From JAPLDB01 sp964356415 (lineage in GTDB: Bacteria; Bacteroidota; Bacteroidia; AKYH767-A; 2013-40CM-41-45), in assembly GCA_964356415.1 (NCBI GenBank), contig CAYHHK010000108.1, forward strand, positions 1 through 13,385: DNA of 13,385 nucleotides, in the 5' to 3' direction. Position 1 is the stretch's first letter. Each line of letters opens with the position of its first letter. The translations under genes and the position numbers were made by a program. Under the pieces are notes generated by a model. That model ran no database searches and was not told the origin of the DNA. It saw only the letters and a program-made list of their open reading frames with translations. Positions 8,691-13,385 of this stretch are shown here, piece after piece.

Positions 8691-10154
8691 CTAATTCCTG
8701 TAGGCGATGAAGTAAGGAAACTGAAGCACTTCGTTTTTGTAAGTGTATTGCGACCCGTCAGGAAGTTCAACTTTTAATAGTTGCTGCGTGCTCATATCAA
8801 TCACCGTGATGTATCCATTTCTTCCGCCACAACCGGAAATGTGATGAGGCGCAGGACCACCGTCATAATTCAGATTTGCAACATACACAACATCGTGATC
8901 ATCATCGACGGCTACACCATGCGGCTGAAACCCCGGGTACAAATGGCTTACAATAGTGTTGTTGCTGTAATCAATGATATAGACTGATCCTTTTTGAGTT
9001 GGTGAACAGCCGGAACTTATTGAATCTTCTGTACATGTAACAAATAGCCAATGTCGGTCTTTTGAAATCGAAAACTCCTGTGGTTTTACTCCAACAGGAA
9101 TAATAGTTTCCAGTTGATCTGTTGATGAATTAAATACCCTTACCTCATTCGATTTCTGGCAACTGATATAATACCGTGTGCCATCAGGCGAAAAAATAAT
9201 TTCATGCGGATCCAGCGAAGACGGGGTTCCCAAATTTACCGGATCAACCGACCATGGATTTTGATCGTCTTTCAGGCGCATTTTATAAAGCACATTTCCA
9301 ATCTGAGAGGTGACGTAAAGTGTCGAATCACTATTTGAAACAAAAGTTCCATGAGGATTGTCCATCCCACCTACAAGCAGTGACTCTGCCATTGATGTAA
9401 GATCAACCACTGATACAAAACCGGGAGAAGCCATATTGCTAACAAATGCCATTTTGGAATCTGAAGTAAATGCAACTGTATTCCAATATGCAGAAATGCC
9501 ATTGTTAAGTGATATGCTTCCAACTTCTGTGTCATCGCTTGTTCTGAAAACCTGGAGGATATTTCCTTCATAAAAAACAACACACCAGTATTTCCCATCA
9601 GGTGTTATGCGTACCTGATGCGGTCCCCCGTTACCGTTGCCCACATCTATGTAACGCATGATTACCCTGGTCTCGGCATCAAATACTGCAACTTTATTGC
9701 AGGGCTGCTGACAGACATAGAATTTTTCTCTGTCAGGATTATCAGAAAAATTAACATAGCCGGTGCAGTTGGGCGCGCCATTTGCAATCCAGTTTTTCAA
9801 AGTCATGTACTCTTCTCTGGAGAGAGGATCCTTCCCAAATGGCATGGTTGGTTCCAATGCAATTCCCAGTGCTGTATCTACATTGCAGAAGTAGAGCATG
9901 TAACTGAGGTCTGTGGAGTAAGGTATTACAGAGCTTCCATTCTTTCCACCCTTAAACATGTTATTCCAACTGCTGTAATCAAGACCATTTGCATTGCCGG
10001 CACTCTGGCTGTTATGACATCCTGCAGTTGCGCATTTATTAATGAGGATGCTTCCGACCTCTTCCGGATAGCAAGATGTATCCGACGACGAGAACTTGTC
10101 TTTTGTACACGAACCGATCATGAATATTGAAAAAAGAATAAATATTTTTTTCAT
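8691..10154 (-). CDS. Lipoprotein with N-terminal cytochrome c-like domain (CX4CH) and C-terminal beta-propeller
   Basis: The protein has 487 residues. The signal peptide ends in a lipobox with Cys16 (MIGSC). Residues about 28-130 look like a small cytochrome c domain: Cys41-X4-Cys46-His47, a possible axial Met104 (TMPFG), and a closing helix (LKNWIANGAPNC). The CX4CH spacing is not the usual CXXCH but is known in some multiheme cytochromes, so heme attachment is likely but not certain. Residues about 140-487 form a YVTN-like beta-propeller, with repeated SPDG-type turns and closing strands such as VAVFDAETR and VYIIDYSNN. Pro-His pairs recur at 178-179, 267-268, 316-317, 411-412 and 436-438 (PHH), suggesting a metal site in the hub. 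It is last in the minus-strand gene run, 39 bp after the preceding stop. ATG 10154 directly precedes the signal peptide. The reaction is unknown; electron transfer or substrate binding at the envelope is inferred. Confidence 0.85.
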   Translation of the reverse strand: MKKIFILFSIFMIGSCTKDKFSSSDTSCYPEEVGSILINKCATAGCHNSQSAGNANGLDYSSWNNMFKGGKNGSSVIPYSTDLSYMLYFCNVDTALGIALEPTMPFGKDPLSREEYMTLKNWIANGAPNCTGYVNFSDNPDREKFYVCQQPCNKVAVFDAETRVIMRYIDVGNGNGGPHQVRITPDGKYWCVVFYEGNILQVFRTSDDTEVGSISLNNGISAYWNTVAFTSDSKMAFVSNMASPGFVSVVDLTSMAESLLVGGMDNPHGTFVSNSDSTLYVTSQIGNVLYKMRLKDDQNPWSVDPVNLGTPSSLDPHEIIFSPDGTRYYISCQKSNEVRVFNSSTDQLETIIPVGVKPQEFSISKDRHWLFVTCTEDSISSGCSPTQKGSVYIIDYSNNTIVSHLYPGFQPHGVAVDDDHDVVYVANLNYDGGPAPHHISGCGGRNGYITVIDMSTQQLLKVELPDGSQYTYKNEVLQFPYFIAYRN

Positions 10155-10193
10155 GCAATAAAAATATGAATTGCTTTCAAAATAAAAATTATG

Positions 10194-10598
10194 CTACTCA
10201 GTAACATATAACGTTACATGCAGCTCACTGTTTATTAAAGTAGATGAATTTAGTATAACTGGCGAAGCGCCGATTACATTCATTCCGATTCCCTGATCAA
10301 ATCCTTCTGCATATAGGAAATAGTTACCATGAAAAAGATCGTCAAAAACAGCAATACCGGAAGGATCACTCAATGTATTCCATTCGTAAAGTGACGTGTC
10401 TGATCCGGGAAATACGGTTGCATTGTTTTTAAGATAGACATTTATATCCGGCAATGTATAAGTATGATGTGCAATTGTAACAATGAGTTTGTTGGTTCCT
10501 TTAACAATCACCTGGCCGGCATCGTTGTGCTCTTCATTCTTTTTGCAGGAAACAAAAAACAAGCATGCAATAAAGAAAAATCTAAGGACCTTGATCAT
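10194..10598 (-). CDS. Small lipoprotein, paralogue of the product at 10956-11384
   Basis: The protein has 134 residues from ATG 10598. An in-frame start at 10661 would add 21 residues before the signal peptide and is not preferred. A short hydrophobic segment ends at FVSC (Cys18), followed by KKNEEHN, so a lipid-anchored envelope protein is predicted. The mature part reads as a small beta-sandwich. It has His44-His45, then VYLK, PGSDTSLY, a GIAVFDDLFHGNYFLYAEG segment like carboxypeptidase-regulatory or transthyretin folds, and the C-terminal end HVTLYVTE. The same order of motifs appears in the product of 10956-11384, so the two are probably ancient duplicates. I do not recognise a named family. 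Its place between a di-heme enzyme and a cytochrome/propeller gene suggests a role with them. Confidence 0.75.
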   Translation of the reverse strand: MIKVLRFFFIACLFFVSCKKNEEHNDAGQVIVKGTNKLIVTIAHHTYTLPDINVYLKNNATVFPGSDTSLYEWNTLSDPSGIAVFDDLFHGNYFLYAEGFDQGIGMNVIGASPVILNSSTLINSELHVTLYVTE

Positions 10599-10627
10599 AA
10601 ATACTGAATAGAAAATTTTAACAAGCA

Positions 10628-10662
10628 CCAATATAGAACGCACTCCGACATAAAGGTACAAA
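10628..10662 (-). promoter_or_regulatory. Weak promoter candidate for the lipoprotein gene at 10598
   Basis: On the minus strand TTTG (10662-10659) is followed after 23 bp by TATATTGG (10635-10628), one mismatch from TAnnTTTG. The spacing is longer than the usual 19-21 bp. The predicted start codon at 10598 lies 29 bp further on. An internal promoter would make sense here because a GC-rich palindromic element separates this gene from the upstream part of the run. Confidence 0.28.
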
Positions 10663-10750
10663 GAGAAAACCGAATTTAGAACAAGTCCGTTTTTTAATAA
10701 GTGCCTCAGTTTGAGATTACGGATGTAGTTTCTTTTTAAGATTTGGTATT

Positions 10751-10881
10751 CTTTGTGTCTTGGTTCCTAATACCTGCCCGACTGCCCGCCCGGATGAATC
10801 GGTCGGACGGGCGTCATTCAGGCGGGGCTATCGGGAATAGTGGCATTAGCTTAGAAAATGCCACCGTGCCACAAAGACACT
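10751..10881. repeat. GC-rich palindromic element (REP- or MITE-like candidate) in the 10599-10955 intergenic gap
   Basis: This is an abrupt GC-rich core in AT-rich DNA. GCCCGCCCG (10784-10792) pairs 8 of 9 with CGGACGGGC (10804-10812). A competing fold pairs CCCGCC (10785-10790) with GGCGGG (10821-10826) and TGAAT (10795-10799) with ATTCA (10816-10820). A separate perfect 7-bp hairpin, GTGGCAT/ATGCCAC, spans 10840-10864. The edges carry roughly inverted words: TTTGTGTCTTGG near 10752-10763 and CACAAAGACAC at 10870-10880. No coding frame is credible. The form suggests a non-autonomous interspersed repeat, but only one copy is visible here. Confidence 0.5.
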
Positions 10882-10955
10882 AAGTTTCACAAAAATATTC
10901 AAACTGACTCACTACCGCTTCATACAATGAGTGATCGCTTAATAAATTGCGTTCA

Positions 10956-11384
10956 TTATTCAGAAACAGGGATGTCAAATTCAACTTCCCCGCTGGTCTT
11001 GTCCGTTGTGAATGGGATTCCTCCAACAACATGTGGATTTTGAATTGTATCCAAAGTAGTATCTTGACCTGCCGCATAAAAATAGTAATCGCCGCATTTA
11101 AGTCCGGATATGTGAACATGGTCTTCACCTTCTTCTCCAACAAAGAATTTGTCATAGTTTGAAACGCCGGAGCCGGGTGCATTTTGGGTATTGAATTTTA
11201 ACCATACAGTGTCAGGATGTCCCGGCTGGTTGGCAATAATACGTCCATGATGCTTCAGATATGCCACCACTGTAAGGTTACCGCCTGTGCCGGCTTCGCA
11301 CTCGTCTTTCTTTTTGCAAGAGGTTGACATTAATGAGAATGAAAGAAAAATGGAAAGCAATGAATAGATGATTTTGTTTTTCAT
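10956..11384 (-). CDS. Small lipoprotein, beta-sandwich type, paralogue of 10194-10598
   Basis: The protein has 142 residues with a signal peptide and lipobox STSC (Cys23), followed by KKKDE, so it is an envelope lipoprotein. The mature domain has LTVVAYLKHHG (His45-His46), TVWLKF, APGSGVSNY, a GLKCGDYYFYAAGQD segment and a C-terminal EFDIPVSE. Each has a counterpart in the product of 10194-10598 in the same order. Extra His residues (His56, His89, His91, His118) make metal binding possible. It starts 23 bp after the di-heme peroxidase stop codon, so co-transcription is likely. ATG 11384 is chosen for its direct lead into the signal peptide. No named family is recognised; the fold resembles carboxypeptidase-regulatory-like or transthyretin-like sandwiches. 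Confidence 0.82.
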   Translation of the reverse strand: MKNKIIYSLLSIFLSFSLMSTSCKKKDECEAGTGGNLTVVAYLKHHGRIIANQPGHPDTVWLKFNTQNAPGSGVSNYDKFFVGEEGEDHVHISGLKCGDYYFYAAGQDTTLDTIQNPHVVGGIPFTTDKTSGEVEFDIPVSE

Positions 11385-11407
11385 AAGATAATTGATTTTA
11401 TTTTTAA

Positions 11408-12403
11408 TTACTGATTAGTCAGAGATTTCAGGAAATTAACCAGGTCCTGTTTTTCCTGTGCTGATAAATTGATGGGTTGTATCAATCCGCTTTTATTCGG
11501 GTGCGGGTTACCACCGCTGCTGTAGTGCTCAACTACCTCTTCCAGGGTTGCCAAACTGCCATCATGCATATAGGGTGCTGTTTTTTCTATGTTGCGCAGG
11601 GACGGCACTTTGAATCTTCCTACGTCAGTAGAAAGTCCTATAATCCGGGCGCGACCTGAATCTGCATAGTTAAGGTAGAGTCCGTTATTTTTAAATGAGT
11701 TATCAGTGAAATTGTATTCTCCATGACAATGAAAACACTCGCCGCGTTCTCCAAAGAAAATATTTTTACCATTTTTCTCTGATGCTGTGAGCGCATTTGT
11801 ATTGTTGTCGTACAGAAACTGATCATACCGTGATTTCGTTGAGAATAAACTCCGCTCATAATTTGCGATGGCACGCGTCAGCGTATAAACAGAAGGTGAA
11901 GCGCTGAATGCCAACTCAAAAAGGTTCTTGTATTCTTCGTTATTATTTAACCGGGCAACCACACTGTTTACATCAAAATCCATTTCCAGCGGATTGCTGA
12001 TAGGCGCAAGCACCTGTTGTTCCAGGGTAGGTACACCTCCGTCCCAGAACATGTAAGGCTGATAAGCGACATTAATTAGTGATGGTGCATTGCGGGAAAC
12101 TTGATTCCCGTCAATACCAACGCTAACCTGCAATGCATCAGTAAATAATTTATCTTCATGGTGACAGGTACCGCATGAAATAGAATAGTCACGTGAAAGT
12201 ATGGGATCGAAAAATAATTTTTTGCCTAAATCAATTTTATTTTGAGTCGGTTGATTGTCGGAAGGAATGACAGGATAAGGAAATCCTGTTGGAACATGAA
12301 AAGTAATTATTTTATTGCCCGCATCTTCATCTGTTAATGGATCATCCACTTTACATGACGCAAGTGATCCAATCAGAAAAAAGAAGAAAGCAATTTTACG
12401 CAT
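11408..12403 (-). CDS. MbnH/MauG-like di-heme cytochrome c peroxidase family lipoprotein
   Basis: The protein has 331 residues from ATG 12403; a TTG two codons upstream is less likely. The lipobox LASC gives Cys17. Two CXXCH heme sites are seen: Cys77-Cys80-His81 and Cys223-Cys226-His227. Trp120 in FWDGG lies between them, at the place of the electron-relay Trp of MauG. Near the C-terminus APYMHDGS is followed by VEHYSSGG. By eye, Tyr294 falls where classical bacterial peroxidases have the Met heme ligand and MauG has Tyr, which favours a MauG/MbnH-type oxidase over a simple peroxide scavenger. The gene follows an MbnP-like gene 68 bp upstream. In known pairs MbnH converts a Trp of MbnP to kynurenine. 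It acts in the periplasm or envelope. Plain cytochrome c peroxidase is the alternative. Confidence 0.9.
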   Translation of the reverse strand: MRKIAFFFFLIGSLASCKVDDPLTDEDAGNKIITFHVPTGFPYPVIPSDNQPTQNKIDLGKKLFFDPILSRDYSISCGTCHHEDKLFTDALQVSVGIDGNQVSRNAPSLINVAYQPYMFWDGGVPTLEQQVLAPISNPLEMDFDVNSVVARLNNNEEYKNLFELAFSASPSVYTLTRAIANYERSLFSTKSRYDQFLYDNNTNALTASEKNGKNIFFGERGECFHCHGEYNFTDNSFKNNGLYLNYADSGRARIIGLSTDVGRFKVPSLRNIEKTAPYMHDGSLATLEEVVEHYSSGGNPHPNKSGLIQPINLSAQEKQDLVNFLKSLTNQ

Positions 12404-12417
12404 AAACAAAGGTGAGA

Positions 12418-12458
12418 AATAAATACCTGCTTGCCGAATTCGCGAGCAGGTATTTATT
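12418..12458 (-). terminator. 13-bp hairpin between the MbnP-like and MbnH-like genes
   Basis: AATAAATACCTGC (12418-12430) pairs perfectly with GCAGGTATTTATT (12446-12458) across a 15-nt loop. On the gene strand it comes 13 nt after the MbnP-like stop codon and 14 nt before the ATG at 12403. The trailing sequence on that strand (TTTCTC) is only weakly T-rich, so it may be a leaky terminator, an RNA processing or stability element, or a structure that limits translation of the second gene. Confidence 0.65.
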
Positions 12459-12471
12459 GTTATTATTAATT

Positions 12472-13245
12472 TTATTCAATCTCAAATGCACCCTGCCAGT
12501 TGTCAGCAATCTTCGTCGCCAGCATCATGTTATCCATGGTATGCGTTGCATTTTCGGTGCGCATATCTACATTGTTGAGTACATTCTGCAATTCGAAGTT
12601 AATCCCGATTTCAAGATCACTACCACTGTTAACAGTAAAGGCACTGGTAGAGAAATCAATGGTGCGCTTATAGTCGTCCATTCCTACATGGTAGAAGTAA
12701 TCATAAACAGGAGTCCCTGTGGATGCTGCTGTAGTATCCACCTTGCCTTCCATTTTGAAGAAAATGTACCCTGAATTCCAATCCCAATGAATGCCCGGAG
12801 TCTGGATAGATAATGGGTTATCGGCACCATAGGTTGTTGGGTCGCTGTGGTTAGTAGCTGAATCAAGTCCCATCATAAACCGGAATCCTTTGTAGCTGCC
12901 GACCGGAACAACTGCTAACGGGTATTCATTTTCAGCCGGGTTTACAAGCAGTACTTTTCCGGTGATCGGAAGTTCTGAGTTGTCATTCTTAATAAGGACG
13001 ATGTTAGAAATATAATACCGGCAATCAGAAATATTGAATTTTCTACCGGTCAGATCGACGACAGTATTTGTATAGTTGGCCTGAACTCCGGCTACATTCG
13101 TGTGGAGATGGAATGACAACAATTGTTCTGTGCTCGGGGTCGGTATTGGCATGTCAGCATCCTTGTCATCTTTGCAACTTTGAAATGTAAATGCCATTGA
13201 AAGCAATGCTAACATCAGGCTGATTGTTAAATTATTTTTTTTCAT
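12472..13245 (-). CDS. MbnP-like copper-binding lipoprotein
   Basis: The protein has 257 residues from ATG 13245. An in-frame start at 13299 would add 18 residues before the signal peptide and overlap the upstream gene, so it is rejected. The lipobox FQSC gives Cys24, followed by KDDKD, which resembles the Bacteroidota surface-lipoprotein export signal. Family features are LLSFHLHTNVAG (about 42-53), CRYYISNIVL (75-84), GIHWDWNSGYIFFKMEG (151-167), DYFYHVGM (182-189) and HTMDNMMLATKIADN (235-249). Family members bind copper, and in the methanobactin system a Trp is oxidised to kynurenine by MbnH. Trp154, Trp156 and Trp250 are present, with 154 or 156 as candidates. The di-heme partner follows directly. 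The leader on the gene strand carries a run of ten A, and codons 2-4 a run of eight A. The metal and the modification are inferred. Confidence 0.87.
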   Translation of the reverse strand: MKKNNLTISLMLALLSMAFTFQSCKDDKDADMPIPTPSTEQLLSFHLHTNVAGVQANYTNTVVDLTGRKFNISDCRYYISNIVLIKNDNSELPITGKVLLVNPAENEYPLAVVPVGSYKGFRFMMGLDSATNHSDPTTYGADNPLSIQTPGIHWDWNSGYIFFKMEGKVDTTAASTGTPVYDYFYHVGMDDYKRTIDFSTSAFTVNSGSDLEIGINFELQNVLNNVDMRTENATHTMDNMMLATKIADNWQGAFEIE

Positions 13246-13285
13246 TTTGATTTTTTTTTTAAAGATTAAATTGGTTCTGTTTATT

Positions 13286-13385
13286 TTAATTAAATGCATA
13301 ATTTATTCCTGAAATAATCCGATAACGCATTTCGGGTTGCGGATGATTCAAATCTTGATCGACGGGAATCTGAAAGGCGCAATTA
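13286..13385 (-). CDS. C-terminal end of a probable outer-membrane beta-barrel protein (partial)
   Basis: A frame enters from the right edge and ends at the TAA at 13288-13286, giving 32 residues. The last residues, YRIISGINYAFN, alternate polar and apolar and finish with an aromatic next to the end. This is like the final beta-strand of outer-membrane receptors such as TonB-dependent ones. The stop lies 40 bp before the MbnP-like start codon on the same strand, so it is probably the upstream gene of the same transcript. A TonB-dependent metal receptor would fit the neighbours, but 32 residues cannot settle the family. Confidence 0.5.
   Translation of the reverse strand, partial: NCAFQIPVDQDLNHPQPEMRYRIISGINYAFN

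Noticed and set aside
9618..10130. Plus-strand 170-codon frame opposite the propeller lipoprotein
   Set aside because: The minus-strand gene has a lipobox, heme motif and propeller repeats; the opposite frame has no recognisable features.
12404..12409. TTG start two codons upstream of the di-heme enzyme ATG
   Set aside because: ATG 12403 directly precedes a standard lipoprotein signal peptide; nothing supports the TTG.
13246..13299. Upstream start of the MbnP-like gene at 13299
   Set aside because: It would add 18 residues before a complete signal peptide and overlap the stop region of the preceding gene.

Overview
The window looks like chromosomal DNA of a Bacteroidota (Bacteroidetes) species. 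The signs are a giant extracellular protein built of SprB-type repeats, several small lipoproteins with Cys-Lys-Asp/Glu-rich mature ends, A-rich leaders instead of Shine-Dalgarno sites, and a promoter before the malate dehydrogenase gene close to the Bacteroidota consensus (TTTG, about 19-21 bp, TAnnTTTG). The genus cannot be read from this sequence.

Layout. (1) 1-6632, minus strand: one uninterrupted reading frame that starts at 6632 and leaves the window at its left edge. It encodes at least 2,210 residues: signal peptide, CUB-like domain, PPC-like domain, an unassigned extracellular region, then at least 22 SprB-type repeats of 75-77 residues. Its far end (window 1-1800) is a 900-bp, four-repeat block present twice. 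(2) 6633-7203: a 571-bp divergent intergenic region with the mdh promoter and a few short repeats. (3) 7204-8145, plus strand: malate dehydrogenase, closed by a strong intrinsic terminator. (4) 8205-8642, plus strand: a small retropepsin-like aspartyl protease that starts directly after the terminator. (5) 8691-13385, minus strand: a run of genes that begins beyond the right edge with what may be an outer-membrane beta-barrel C-terminus, then an MbnP-like lipoprotein, an MbnH/MauG-like di-heme peroxidase lipoprotein, two small paralogous lipoproteins, and a cytochrome c/beta-propeller lipoprotein. A GC-rich palindromic element interrupts this run at about 10751-10881.

How the genes may work together. 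In characterised systems MbnH is a di-heme enzyme that oxidises a tryptophan of MbnP to kynurenine, and MbnP then binds copper. Here that pair sits in a row of five predicted lipoproteins. The last has a CX4CH cytochrome domain and a propeller in which a Pro-His pair recurs in at least four blades. The two small lipoproteins share a His-His pair. I infer an envelope metal (probably copper) and redox module. The MbnP/MbnH pairing is established knowledge. The membership and roles of the two small lipoproteins and the propeller protein are inference, and they are the best candidates here for something undescribed.

No tRNA, rRNA, CRISPR array, transposase or phage gene was seen.
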